Shown: one piece after another, positions 1 to 8,707 of the stretch
How positions within the stretch are numbered: the stretch's first letter is position 1
Layout of the letters: each line of letters starts with the position of its first letter
Notes under the pieces: model-generated
The model's input: only the letters and a program-made list of their open reading frames with translations
Database searches by the model: none
Told to the model about the DNA's origin: nothing
From: Bacteroidia bacterium
GTDB taxonomy: Bacteria; Bacteroidota; Bacteroidia; Flavobacteriales_E; Vicingaceae
Direction: 5' to 3'
Length of the DNA stretch: 32,357 bases
NCBI GenBank assembly: GCA_030433355.1
Contig: JAUIMG010000023.1
Coordinates: 1 to 32,357 of the forward strand
Made by a program: the position numbers and the translations under genes

Positions 1-360
1 AATTTTGTCTTTATGCCAGACACCAATACCATAGCCATTGGAGCACCTAACAATAGTGGTTTTGCACAATATGCAGGACATCTAAGGGTATTTAAATATA
101 ACCTACCCACATCCATACAAAAAACAAATGCAAAAATGGAATTTTCCATTTATCCCAACCCTACTAAAGGCGAATTAACTATTGAAAGTACTAATTCTAT
201 TGGAGAAGTTATTCAAATCACCTCCATTACAGGAGCTGTTTTAAAAGAAATCGCCATTTCTCAGGATAGGGAAACAATAGATCTCAGTAGCTTTAAAAAT
301 GGTTTATATTTCTTGGGTTTCAGAAATGAACTACATAAAATTATTGTAGCGGACAATTAG
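1..360 (+). CDS. T9SS-sorted repeat protein, 3' end only (5' truncated by window edge)
   Basis: The reading frame is open from base 1, so the ATG at 13 is probably internal. The same MPDTNT motif is internal to the repeats of the next gene. The visible part starts in one beta-propeller-like repeat (PDTNTIAIGAPNN...AGHLRVF) matching the 55-residue repeats of the neighbour. It ends with a type A T9SS C-terminal domain of about 75 residues: YPNPTKGELTIES near residues 53-65, a central SITGAVLKE strand, and the closing GLYFLGF...KIIV. T9SS cargo crosses the outer membrane and is anchored or released after removal of this domain. The protein is therefore a surface or secreted paralogue of the following gene, and the two are tandem in the same orientation. 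Its N-terminus and total length lie outside the window. The T9SS call is firm; function is unknown. Confidence 0.85.
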   Translation, partial: NFVFMPDTNTIAIGAPNNSGFAQYAGHLRVFKYNLPTSIQKTNAKMEFSIYPNPTKGELTIESTNSIGEVIQITSITGAVLKEIAISQDRETIDLSSFKNGLYFLGFRNELHKIIVADN

Positions 361-404
361 TTTTAACATCTCTTCATTTATAACTAATTTTTTTCTATTC
401 ATCA

Positions 405-431
405 TTGAATAAAGGTTTGGTAGTATCTTCG
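405..431 (+). promoter_or_regulatory. Putative Bacteroidota promoter for the large T9SS protein
   Basis: TATCTTCG (424-431) matches the -7 consensus TAnnTTTG at 7 of 8 positions. A TTG at 405-407 lies 16 nt upstream as a possible -33 element, slightly closer than usual. The ATG at 454 follows after a short leader. No experimental support. Confidence 0.4.
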
Positions 432-453
432 TAATACATACAACCGGCCATAT

Positions 454-3400
454 ATGAAATTATTAGTAAGCTTTTTTAAAAATAAAGTAAGCAAAACCCT
501 CTTACTTCTTTTAATATTAGTTAGTACTTCTTCAATTAAAGCACAGTGGACCCAAATAGGTGCGGATATAGATGGAGAAGCTACTACAGACTATTCAGGG
601 CTTACAGTAAGTATGCCCGACACAAACACTTTTGCTGTAGGCGCCTATCAAAACGATGGAAATGGAGTGAATGCAGGCCATGTGAGAATATTTAGAAGAA
701 TTGGAGCAACTTGGATACAGAAAGGATTGGATATAGATGGAGAAGCTGCCAATGACCGTTCCGGAATTTCTGTAAGTATGGCAGATTCAAATACTGTTGC
801 AATTGGCGCTGCATTTAATGATGGTAGTGCTTTAGATGCAGGACATGTGAGAGTTTACGAATGGACAGGAGCAGCCTGGGTGCAAAAAGGTTTAGATATA
901 GATGGAGAAAGCGCTGGTGATCGATCAGGCTCTTCCGTTAGTATGCCCGATGCCAATACTGTAGCAATTGGTGCATTTTTAAATGACGGTAATGGACTAG
1001 ATGCAGGTCATGTAAGAATTTATGAATGGACAGGAGTCGCTTGGGTGCAAAAAGGAATCGATATAGAGGGAGAAGCTGCTAATGATCAATCGGGTTTTTC
1101 TGTAAGTATGCCTGATGCCAATACGGTTGCAATTGGCGCTAATCATAATGATGATGCAGGAATAGATGCAGGCCATGTAAGAATTTATGAATGGTCGGGC
1201 TTTGCATGGGTGCAAAAAGGCACAGATATCGATGGAGTTGCAACTCTTGATAATTTTGGAACATCAGTAAGTATGCCTAATGCTACTACTGTTGGAATAG
1301 GTGCCCCAACTAATGATGGCAATGGATTAGATGCGGGTCATGTAAGAATTTATGAATGGACAGGTGTTAATTGGGTACAAAAAGGATTAGACATAGATGG
1401 AGAATCGGCCGGAGATGAATCAGGAACTTCTGTTAGCATGCCTACGGCAAATGTTGTTGCAATAGGAGCTCCAAATAATGATGGTGTTGGCACAAATGCA
1501 GGCCATACTCGTGTTTATGAATGGAGCGGTACTGCATGGCAACAACTAGGATTAGATATCAATGGTGAATTAACCGATGACCGCTCCGGCTTTTCTGTTA
1601 GTATGGGCGATTCGAGTAAATTAGCAATAGGTGCTTATCTCAATAATGGAAATGGACCTGATGCCGGACATGTAAGAGTATATGATTTCATCCCTTGCTC
1701 TATGAGTGTCTCCATCAACATAAATAACAATGTAAACTGCTTTGGCGCTAATGATGGTAGCTTAACTGCAAATCCAACAGGAGGTTCAGCACCTTTTAAC
1801 TATATCTGGACAAATGCAACTACTTCTCCTACTGCTAATTCGCTACCGGCTGGGGCTTATTCAGTTACAGTTACCGATGTAAACGGCTGCGTAGATTCCG
1901 CTTCTAGCTTTATTACCTCTCCGATTTCTCTTGTTGTTACTTCTGCTTCTATAGATGTTGTTTGCAATGGTGGTTCTAATGGACAAGCAGCTGCAGTGGC
2001 AATAGGAGGAACTCCACCTTACACCTATTTATGGAGCAATGCTTCTACAACAACTAATATTATAGGACTCAGCGCAGGGATTTATACAGTTACTGTTACC
2101 GATAACAATGGTTGCACCTTAGTTTCCTCTGAAACGGTAAATGAACCTCCTCTATTGGTTGCGAGTATTTCTGCAACTACAAATGTAAGTTGTAATGGAG
2201 GCGCAGATGGCACTGCAACTTCAACAGCCACTGGGGGAATAGCTCCTTATACATATTCATGGAGCAATGCCGCAACAACAGCTAGTATTAGCGGACTCTC
2301 TTCAGGAACTTATACAGTTACAGTTACGGATGATAATAATTGTACGACTACAACATCAACAACAATAACAGAACCTACTCTATTATCTTCAAGCATTTCA
2401 GTAACTACAAATGTTAGTTGCAATGGAGGCTCTGATGGAACTGCAACAGTTTCACCAAGTGGAGGAACGACTCCATACACTTATTTATGGAGTAATGCTG
2501 CTACAACAGCTACAAGCTCTAGTCTTAATGCAGCAACTTATACCGTTACGGTAAGTGATGCTAATGGATGTAGCACTACTACTTCTACTGCAATATTAGA
2601 GCCTAGCTTACTAAATGTTAACATTACGGTAGATAGCTTACCGAGTAGTTTCGGTGCTTCAGATGGTGGAATTACGGCTAATGCTAGTGGTGGAACACCA
2701 TTATACACCTACACATGGAGCAATGCTGCAACTACTCCTAGCCTTAGCGGACTTTCTTCTGGAACTTATACAGTTACCGTGACTGATAATAATAACTGTA
2801 GCGCTGTAGACTTCTTTGTACTTAGTCAACCTGCTCTTTTAATTTGTACCACAACTTCTACCAATACATTATGTGCAGGAAGTATTGATGGAAGTGCTAC
2901 TGTAAATGCAAGTGGAGGGGTAATACCCTACACTTATATGTGGAACAATTCAGATATTACTCAAACAACGAATAATCTAGCAGCTGGAACCTATACCATT
3001 ACCGTTACTGATAATAATGGCATTACAACCACTTGCACCGCAACAATTGGCTCCCCTCTTGCAATTACCGCTAATGCTACCCTAAGTGATGAAAGTTGTA
3101 ATGGCTTAGGAGATGGAGCCATTTCAACAAGTACAAGTGGAGGAACTTCCCCATATACCTACAATTGGAATACGTCAGCATTTACCTCTTCCATTTCAAA
3201 TTTGGCTGCAGGAAACTATACAGTAACTATAACAGACGCTAATGGCTGTACATTAGTAGAAACTAATACTATCGTTGTTGGCGATAATATTCCTCCCACT
3301 GCTATTCCTCAAAATGTAACTGCTTACTTAGATTTTAATGGTCAGGCTATAGTTAGTGCTAATGATATTGATAATGGTTCTTTTGACAATTGTACTATAG

Positions 3401-4935
3401 CAAGTATTACTATAAATTCAAGCAATTTCGACTGTACTAATCTTGGCTTAAACACTATTGAACTACTTGTTATTGATAACAATAGCAATAGGGATTCTAC
3501 ATCGGCTATTGTGCAAATATTAGACACCATTAGACCAGTAGCCTTAGCTTCTAATCCTATTGTTTATCTAGGCACTAATGGAACGGCTACCATTTCAGCT
3601 ACTTCGGTTGATAATGGTAGTTTAGACAACTGCACTATTAGCAGCTTTTCTTTAAGTGGAGGAACATACGATTGCTCTGATGTTGGGGTAAATATTACTG
3701 AAATTTTTACGGTAGTAGATAATAGTGGAAATAGAGATTCAATAGCCATAAACATAACCGTTTTAGATACCATAAATCCAACGGTGATTGGACAAAATAT
3801 AAATGTATTTCTTGATGCCAATAGACAAGCAATTATTACTACTGCTGACATAGATAATGGCAGCATTGACTCTTGTGGAATTGCAAATGTAACTATAAGT
3901 AAAAGCTCATTTAATTGTGCTGAAGTAGGAGCAAATAACGTTACCCTATTTGCAACAGATATTCATGGTAATACGGATAGTACTTCCGTTCTTGTAACTG
4001 TAATAGATACTATAGGTGGCACAGACGATTCACTAATAACATCTGCTTGTGAGAACTATACTTGGATGCAAAATAATGTAAGCTATTCAACCTCTGGATT
4101 GTATAGAGATACTGCATTCAATGTGCTTGGATGTGATTCTGTTTACTACATTCTTGACTTAACTATCAATAATGCTGTAAATACAATAGATACCTTAACA
4201 GCCTGCGATTCCTTAGTTTGGATTGATGGCGTTACTTATTTTACCAATAATACTACCGCAGTAGATACATTAATAAATTCCAATGGTTGTGATTCCATTA
4301 TTACGCTTAATCTAACGATTGTGAATTCAAATGGTAGTCTTCAAACTGCAACTTCATGTGATAGTTATTTATGGCCTCAAACCAACCAAAGCTATACTAA
4401 TTCAGGTTTTTATACAGATATACTTACCAATGCCGCAGGCTGTGATTCAATTATAGTTTTAGACCTTACCATACTTAATTTAGATGTCACCATATTTAAT
4501 GTGGGAGACTCTTTATTTGCTTTCCAAGAAGGGAATAGTTACCAATGGATAGATTGTGCTGTGGATACAATTATACCAGGGGCAACCTCTAAGGGTTATA
4601 AACCAGATACAACAGGATTTTATGCAGTAATAGTAGATAACGGTTTTTGCTCTGATACCTCTTCTTGTCAGTTTATTGATTTTGTTTCTGTAAAGGAAAT
4701 AGCGAATAAAAAAGATTTTAAGCTCTACCCCAACCCTGCAAATGCTAAGTTCTATATAGAGACCAATGCACTAGTAGGAGAGGATATTTTACAAGTTTAT
4801 GATATGCGAGGTTCTATAATCTTAGAAAGAAATATCTTCGATTTAAAAGAAACAGTAGATGTAGAAACTTGGGATGCCGGAATATATTTCGTTAGATTCC
4901 AAAACCAAATAAAGAAAATAGTGATAACAGAATAG
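454..4935 (+). CDS. Giant T9SS surface protein: propeller repeats, SprB repeats, HYR-like domains
   Basis: A 1493-residue modular exported protein. Residues 1-31 form a signal peptide ending SSIKAQ. Residues 32-416 are seven 55-residue repeats (core SGxSVSMPDxNTVAIGA...DAGHVRIYEW), which would suit a seven-bladed propeller. About residues 418-940 hold seven SprB-type repeats (xCNGGxDGTAT...GG...PYTYxWSNA...GTYTVTVTD). Residues 944-1184 hold three HYR-like domains of 80-81 residues, each beginning D-x-I-x-P and containing DNGSxDNC. About 1190-1350 hold three shorter repeats ending CDSIITLNLTI. An Ig-like segment follows, then the type A T9SS sorting domain (KLYPNPANAKFYIE...GIYFVRF...KIVITE). 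SprB repeats are named for the Flavobacterium gliding adhesin, so a role in adhesion or gliding is possible but not shown. A strong terminator follows. Domain calls are firm; the ligand is unknown. Confidence 0.93.
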   Translation: MKLLVSFFKNKVSKTLLLLLILVSTSSIKAQWTQIGADIDGEATTDYSGLTVSMPDTNTFAVGAYQNDGNGVNAGHVRIFRRIGATWIQKGLDIDGEAANDRSGISVSMADSNTVAIGAAFNDGSALDAGHVRVYEWTGAAWVQKGLDIDGESAGDRSGSSVSMPDANTVAIGAFLNDGNGLDAGHVRIYEWTGVAWVQKGIDIEGEAANDQSGFSVSMPDANTVAIGANHNDDAGIDAGHVRIYEWSGFAWVQKGTDIDGVATLDNFGTSVSMPNATTVGIGAPTNDGNGLDAGHVRIYEWTGVNWVQKGLDIDGESAGDESGTSVSMPTANVVAIGAPNNDGVGTNAGHTRVYEWSGTAWQQLGLDINGELTDDRSGFSVSMGDSSKLAIGAYLNNGNGPDAGHVRVYDFIPCSMSVSININNNVNCFGANDGSLTANPTGGSAPFNYIWTNATTSPTANSLPAGAYSVTVTDVNGCVDSASSFITSPISLVVTSASIDVVCNGGSNGQAAAVAIGGTPPYTYLWSNASTTTNIIGLSAGIYTVTVTDNNGCTLVSSETVNEPPLLVASISATTNVSCNGGADGTATSTATGGIAPYTYSWSNAATTASISGLSSGTYTVTVTDDNNCTTTTSTTITEPTLLSSSISVTTNVSCNGGSDGTATVSPSGGTTPYTYLWSNAATTATSSSLNAATYTVTVSDANGCSTTTSTAILEPSLLNVNITVDSLPSSFGASDGGITANASGGTPLYTYTWSNAATTPSLSGLSSGTYTVTVTDNNNCSAVDFFVLSQPALLICTTTSTNTLCAGSIDGSATVNASGGVIPYTYMWNNSDITQTTNNLAAGTYTITVTDNNGITTTCTATIGSPLAITANATLSDESCNGLGDGAISTSTSGGTSPYTYNWNTSAFTSSISNLAAGNYTVTITDANGCTLVETNTIVVGDNIPPTAIPQNVTAYLDFNGQAIVSANDIDNGSFDNCTIASITINSSNFDCTNLGLNTIELLVIDNNSNRDSTSAIVQILDTIRPVALASNPIVYLGTNGTATISATSVDNGSLDNCTISSFSLSGGTYDCSDVGVNITEIFTVVDNSGNRDSIAINITVLDTINPTVIGQNINVFLDANRQAIITTADIDNGSIDSCGIANVTISKSSFNCAEVGANNVTLFATDIHGNTDSTSVLVTVIDTIGGTDDSLITSACENYTWMQNNVSYSTSGLYRDTAFNVLGCDSVYYILDLTINNAVNTIDTLTACDSLVWIDGVTYFTNNTTAVDTLINSNGCDSIITLNLTIVNSNGSLQTATSCDSYLWPQTNQSYTNSGFYTDILTNAAGCDSIIVLDLTILNLDVTIFNVGDSLFAFQEGNSYQWIDCAVDTIIPGATSKGYKPDTTGFYAVIVDNGFCSDTSSCQFIDFVSVKEIANKKDFKLYPNPANAKFYIETNALVGEDILQVYDMRGSIILERNIFDLKETVDVETWDAGIYFVRFQNQIKKIVITE
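547..1701 (+). repeat. Seven tandem 165-bp coding repeats
   Basis: Seven in-frame units of 165 bp (55 codons) make up the N-terminal part of the large T9SS protein. They remain similar at DNA level, for example the recurring GATGCAGG(A/C/T)CATGT segment that encodes DAGHV. A related unit occurs in the upstream truncated paralogue. Copy number could change by recombination without breaking the frame. Confidence 0.85.
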
Positions 4936-4955
4936 ATGAATTAAAAAGAAAAAAG

Positions 4956-4982
4956 AAAGCCACGCATCTGCGTGGCTTTTTT
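4956..4982 (+). terminator. Rho-independent terminator after the T9SS gene
   Basis: The perfect stem GCCACGC (4959-4965) / GCGTGGC (4970-4976) has a 4-nt loop ATCT and is followed by six T. Three A before the stem pair with the first T, so the hairpin could work in both directions. It starts 20 nt after the stop codon. Confidence 0.9.
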
Positions 4983-4997
4983 GTTCTAACTTTTTTC

Positions 4998-5023
4998 TTG
5001 AATCTCATTATTTCTTAGCTTTG
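4998..5023 (+). promoter_or_regulatory. Putative promoter of the universal stress protein gene
   Basis: TAGCTTTG (5016-5023) is an exact match to the Bacteroidota -7 element TAnnTTTG. A TTG at 4998-5000 is 15 nt upstream, a little close for a -33 element. The start codon is 17 nt after the -7 element, so the 5' leader would be very short. Confidence 0.5.
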
Positions 5024-5039
5024 AATAAATCATTTAGCC

Positions 5040-5483
5040 ATGAAAAACATCCTTGTTACCCTTGAATTAGCAAATAAAGATCAAACGGATAAGATTTTAG
5101 CAGAAGCCGAAGTATTGGCAAAAGCCTTTCAAGCTAAACTTTGGTTAATTCATATTGCAGCCCCTGATCCAGAATTTGTAGATTACTCCGTTGGCCCGCA
5201 GTACATAAGAGATGAAATTGCAGATGAGCTTAGAGGAGAGCACCGTCAGATCCAACGAATAGCAAACAATTTAAAAGCTAAAGGAATTGACTGTGATGGT
5301 TTACTTATTCAAGGACCTACAGAGAAAATGATTTTGGAAGAAGTAGACAAGCTAGCAATAGATCTTTTAATTATGGGAAACAAAAAACAGAGCTTTCTAC
5401 ATGAGTTATTTGTTGGTAGCATTACAGACGGACTAGTAAAAGAAGTGAACATTCCAGTCTATTTAGTTCCATTAGGTAAATAA
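5040..5483 (+). CDS. Universal stress protein (UspA family)
   Basis: A single Usp domain of 147 residues, the normal length for the family. It begins MKNILVTLELANKD and has the alternating strand-helix pattern of the fold, including LWLIHIAAPDPEF near 37-49, LLIMGNKKQ near 110, and the closing VNIPVYLVPLGK. UspA proteins are cytoplasmic stress-response proteins, some of which bind ATP. Here the usual G-2x-G-9x-G(S/T) ATP loop is imperfect: MGNKKQSFLHELFVGS lacks the second glycine. ATP binding is therefore doubtful and this may belong to the non-nucleotide-binding branch. It stands alone, between a terminator and the next gene, with its own promoter. Confidence 0.88.
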   Translation: MKNILVTLELANKDQTDKILAEAEVLAKAFQAKLWLIHIAAPDPEFVDYSVGPQYIRDEIADELRGEHRQIQRIANNLKAKGIDCDGLLIQGPTEKMILEEVDKLAIDLLIMGNKKQSFLHELFVGSITDGLVKEVNIPVYLVPLGK

Positions 5484-5544
5484 TCCAATTTCCATTAAAC
5501 CTTTTCTTCTTTATCTTGTCAATTAGGTGTACTTACTAAACCAA

Positions 5545-7929
5545 ATGAGACAAACACTCTTTTTTCTTCTATTATTCCCTTTTTTCAGCTATGCACAAAT
5601 TTCTAGCAGCAGTGTAAAAGGTAGTGTTTCTGATGATAGTCAAAATGCTGTCCCTTTCGCAAGTATAGCAGCATATTCTAGTTCTGACTCCTCTTTGGTA
5701 AAAGGGGTAGCTTCCGATGTGGATGGAAATTTCTCCATAGAACTTGCTAAAGGAAACTATTATCTGCAGATTAGCTATCTATCCTACAAGACCAAAATTA
5801 TTCCCAATATTAAAATAGATAACAAAGAGGTAAACTTAGGAGATATCCGTTTGGAATCTGATGCAAAGCTATTGGACGAAGTAGAAGTTGTTGCAGAAAG
5901 GAATCAAATGGAGCTAAAAATGGATAAAAGGGTTTTTAACGTAGATAAAGACCTTACCAATGTAGGTGCTAATGCGGCTGAGATTCTAGACAATATTCCA
6001 TCTGTAACAGTAGATATTGAAGGGAATATTGCATTAAGAGGTAGTGAAAATGTCAGGGTACTTATAGATGGGAAGCCTTCAGCAATAACAGGGGGAAGTA
6101 CCGCAGATGTTCTGCGACAGTTTCAAGGAAATATGATTGAAAAGGTTGAGATAATAACCAACCCATCTTCTCGCTACGATGCTGAAGGAGAAGTTGGAAT
6201 TATCAATATTATCTTAAAGAAAGAAAAACAAAAAGGAATAAATGGAAGTGTGGAGGCAGTTGTTGGATATCCAGATAATTATCGATTAGCCTACAATCTG
6301 AATTACCGCAAAAAGAAATTTAACTTATTCACCTCTTTTGGCATCGGTTATAGAGATTCTCCCGGTTTTGGAAACTCCAAACAATCTTTTAATGGTGCAG
6401 ATACTTCTTATGTTTTCGAAAGTGAAACAGACCGTTCTAGATCTAGCTTTAGTCAAAATATTAGATTAGGAAGTGACTGGTTTATCAATAATAAGAACAC
6501 CATCACCGTTTCCGGCTTTTTCAATAATTCGGTGGAGGAAAATATAACCAATTTGGTTTACAAAGATTTCGACTCAAATGGGGAACTTTTCCAAGAAGTA
6601 CAAAGAGATGACATTGAAGATGAGCTAGGGCAGCGTTGGGAAACCGCTATTAATTATAAAAGAACTTTTGACAAGAAAGATGAAGTATGGACGGTAGATC
6701 TTCAATATAGTAAAAGTGATGATTTAGAAGATTCAGACATTGACCAAACCAATAGTTTTACCGGTGATTTAACCAACCAACAAGCCGTAAATACTGAGGT
6801 AAATGGAACATTTCTTGCTCAAACAGATTACATACTTCCCATTGGAAAAGAGGGACGTTTAGAAATGGGCTACCGCATGACGCTGAGACAAATTGAAAAT
6901 GATTTTAGTGTAACAGAAGCTATCAACGGAGGTGAACCTACCATCAACCCAGATTTTAATAACGATTTCCTTTTTACAGAAGACGTTTATGCAGGATACT
7001 TACAATTTGGAAATAAAATTGAAAATTTTTCCTACCAGTTTGGTTTAAGAACGGAAAGATCTATTGTTAGTACAGAACTTAAACTAACAGACGAAACCAA
7101 CAATTGGGATTACACCAACCTATTCCCTTCTGCATTTCTTGGCTACGAACTTTCTAAGCAAACCACAATACAATTAAGCTATAGTCGAAGAATAAATAGA
7201 CCTTCTTACAGGTATTTATTGCCTTTCCAAACTTTTAGTGATATTCGAAATTTATGGGGAGGGAATCCAAATTTACAGCCTGAATTTACCGATTCCTATG
7301 AGATGAACTATTTGAAATATTTTGAAAAAGGTTCTGTTTTTTCTAGCATATATTATCGACATAGAACTGGAGTAATTCAAAGAATTACTGTAACTGACGA
7401 CGAAGGTTTTGCTAGAAGAATTCCAGTGAATTTATCCACAGAAAATAATATAGGTTATGAATTAACAGCTAACTATAAATTCAAACCAAAAACAAGTGTA
7501 AACGCTACTTTTAATTTTTATCGTTCTGAAACTAGAGGCAGCTATGAGGGCATCAACTTAGATAATGAACAATTTGCATGGACTTCAAGAGGAGTTTTTA
7601 AAACTGCCTTGCTTTACAATATTGATGCACAACTTTCTTTAAACTACAATTCACCTCAAAATACTGCACAAGGTACAACAAAGTCTATTACATCATTAGA
7701 TATTTCTTTAGCCAAAGATGTTTTAAAGGGAAAAGGTACCCTTGTAGCAAGCGTGCGCGATGTCTTTAATAGCAGAGTTAGAAGATGGACAGTGGATGAT
7801 GGTCCTCTTACTAGCGAAAGCGAATTCCAATGGCGTGCAAGACAATTTTTACTTAGTTTCACTTATCGAATTAATGAAAAGAAAAGTAGAAATGAAAGAA
7901 GGTCTGGCGATTTTGATGCAGAAGATTAA
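5545..7929 (+). CDS. Outer-membrane beta-barrel receptor (TonB-dependent-receptor-like)
   Basis: I start at the ATG at 5545 because MRQTLFFLLLFPFFSYAQ is a clean signal peptide. An in-frame GTG at 5527 would add six residues. Domains: a CarboxypepD_reg-like fold at about residues 25-105 (VKGSVSDDSQNAVPFASI...GNFSIELAKGNYYLQISYLSY), a plug domain at about 115-220 (LDNIPSVTVDIEGNIALRG, VRVLIDGKPSA, VEIITNPSSRYDAEGEVGIINIILKK), then a beta-barrel of the OMP_b-brl_3 type to the C-terminus. Such proteins carry or process large substrates across the outer membrane. The barrel type often includes receptors without an obvious N-terminal TonB box, and I see none. The substrate cannot be predicted: no SusD partner, metal-handling or sigma/anti-sigma genes are adjacent. 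The last 14 nt overlap the following lipoprotein gene, which suggests coupled translation. Confidence 0.9.
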   Translation: MRQTLFFLLLFPFFSYAQISSSSVKGSVSDDSQNAVPFASIAAYSSSDSSLVKGVASDVDGNFSIELAKGNYYLQISYLSYKTKIIPNIKIDNKEVNLGDIRLESDAKLLDEVEVVAERNQMELKMDKRVFNVDKDLTNVGANAAEILDNIPSVTVDIEGNIALRGSENVRVLIDGKPSAITGGSTADVLRQFQGNMIEKVEIITNPSSRYDAEGEVGIINIILKKEKQKGINGSVEAVVGYPDNYRLAYNLNYRKKKFNLFTSFGIGYRDSPGFGNSKQSFNGADTSYVFESETDRSRSSFSQNIRLGSDWFINNKNTITVSGFFNNSVEENITNLVYKDFDSNGELFQEVQRDDIEDELGQRWETAINYKRTFDKKDEVWTVDLQYSKSDDLEDSDIDQTNSFTGDLTNQQAVNTEVNGTFLAQTDYILPIGKEGRLEMGYRMTLRQIENDFSVTEAINGGEPTINPDFNNDFLFTEDVYAGYLQFGNKIENFSYQFGLRTERSIVSTELKLTDETNNWDYTNLFPSAFLGYELSKQTTIQLSYSRRINRPSYRYLLPFQTFSDIRNLWGGNPNLQPEFTDSYEMNYLKYFEKGSVFSSIYYRHRTGVIQRITVTDDEGFARRIPVNLSTENNIGYELTANYKFKPKTSVNATFNFYRSETRGSYEGINLDNEQFAWTSRGVFKTALLYNIDAQLSLNYNSPQNTAQGTTKSITSLDISLAKDVLKGKGTLVASVRDVFNSRVRRWTVDDGPLTSESEFQWRARQFLLSFTYRINEKKSRNERRSGDFDAED

Positions 7930-8653
7930 TAATAGTTGGTTTAAACTCTCTTCTGCTACTTTATTATTTCTTTTTGCAGTTTCTTGCTCTAACACTAAAG
8001 AAACCAATCAAATACCAAAGAAAGAACCAATACAAAAAGAAGGTCTTAGTTATTTAGCCCTTGGAGACTCTTATACCATTGGAGAGTCGGTTGAGGAGAA
8101 TTATAGATGGCCAGTTTTATTAGCCAATGAACTTAATAATCAAGGAATTAGCATCCAAGCTCCTGTAATTATTGCTAAAACTGGTTGGAGAACAGATGAA
8201 TTGATTGCAGCCCTCAAGCAACACGAATTTGATGAGAAATACGATATTATCTCTATTTTAATTGGGGTAAACAACCAATATCAAGGCAAAGATTTAGCTA
8301 CTTATAAATCTGATTTATTAGCACTTATAGAGCTAGCAACAAATTATTCAAAAAGAGGCAAATCAGGTGTTTTTGCTTTCAGCATTCCCAACTATGGGGT
8401 AACTCCTTTTGCTGCTAAAGACGAAAAAAGGATTTCAAAAGAAATTGCAGAATGGAATAAGGCCTACAAAACAGTAATGGAAGAATTGGGCATTCAATTT
8501 TACGATATCACTCCTATTTCAATAGAAGCTAAGTATGATCAAAGCCTGATTGCGAAAGATGGATTACACCCTAGTGAAAAAATGTATAAAGCTTGGGTAA
8601 ACAAATATGCAAATAGTATAATTAATAACAACTTAGAACCACAGAAAGACTGA
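7916..8653 (+). CDS. SGNH/GDSL-family hydrolase lipoprotein
   Basis: The frame is open from 7760, but the ATG at 7916 gives a lipoprotein signal peptide ending FAVSC with the acylated cysteine at position 24, so I start there. The 245-residue product carries the SGNH blocks: GDS with nucleophile Ser52, the block II glycine in AKTGWRT, the block III asparagine in LIGVNNQY, and KDGLHPS supplying Asp215 and His218. The family hydrolyses esters, including acyl and acetyl groups on lipids and sugars; the substrate here is unknown. It should sit in the inner leaflet of the outer membrane or at the surface. Its start overlaps the receptor gene by 14 nt, suggesting the two act together, perhaps on an imported ester. 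That link is inference from position only. Confidence 0.87.
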   Translation: MQKINNSWFKLSSATLLFLFAVSCSNTKETNQIPKKEPIQKEGLSYLALGDSYTIGESVEENYRWPVLLANELNNQGISIQAPVIIAKTGWRTDELIAALKQHEFDEKYDIISILIGVNNQYQGKDLATYKSDLLALIELATNYSKRGKSGVFAFSIPNYGVTPFAAKDEKRISKEIAEWNKAYKTVMEELGIQFYDITPISIEAKYDQSLIAKDGLHPSEKMYKAWVNKYANSIINNNLEPQKD

Positions 8654-8668
8654 CCCCTTAGCAAGCAC

Positions 8669-8699
8669 TTGATTTTTAGGCATTAAATGCTTAGTTTCG
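8669..8699 (+). promoter_or_regulatory. Promoter of mtaB, placing its start at 8708
   Basis: TTG (8669-8671), 20 nt, then TAGTTTCG (8692-8699), 7 of 8 to TAnnTTTG and typical in spacing. The -7 element lies downstream of the ATG at 8687, so a transcript from here could not include that codon. The next in-frame ATG at 8708 is the likely start. Confidence 0.6.
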
Positions 8700-8707
8700 C
8701 AATTCCT

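Noticed and set aside
997-1215. - strand open frame within the T9SS repeats
   Set aside because: Shadow of the 165-bp coding repeats, with no signal of its own. The other - strand frames at 3342-3866 are also shadows of the same gene.
7760-7915. Longer N-terminus for the SGNH lipoprotein
   Set aside because: It would overlap the receptor gene by 170 bp and bury the lipoprotein signal peptide; the ATG at 7916 gives a normal lipobox.
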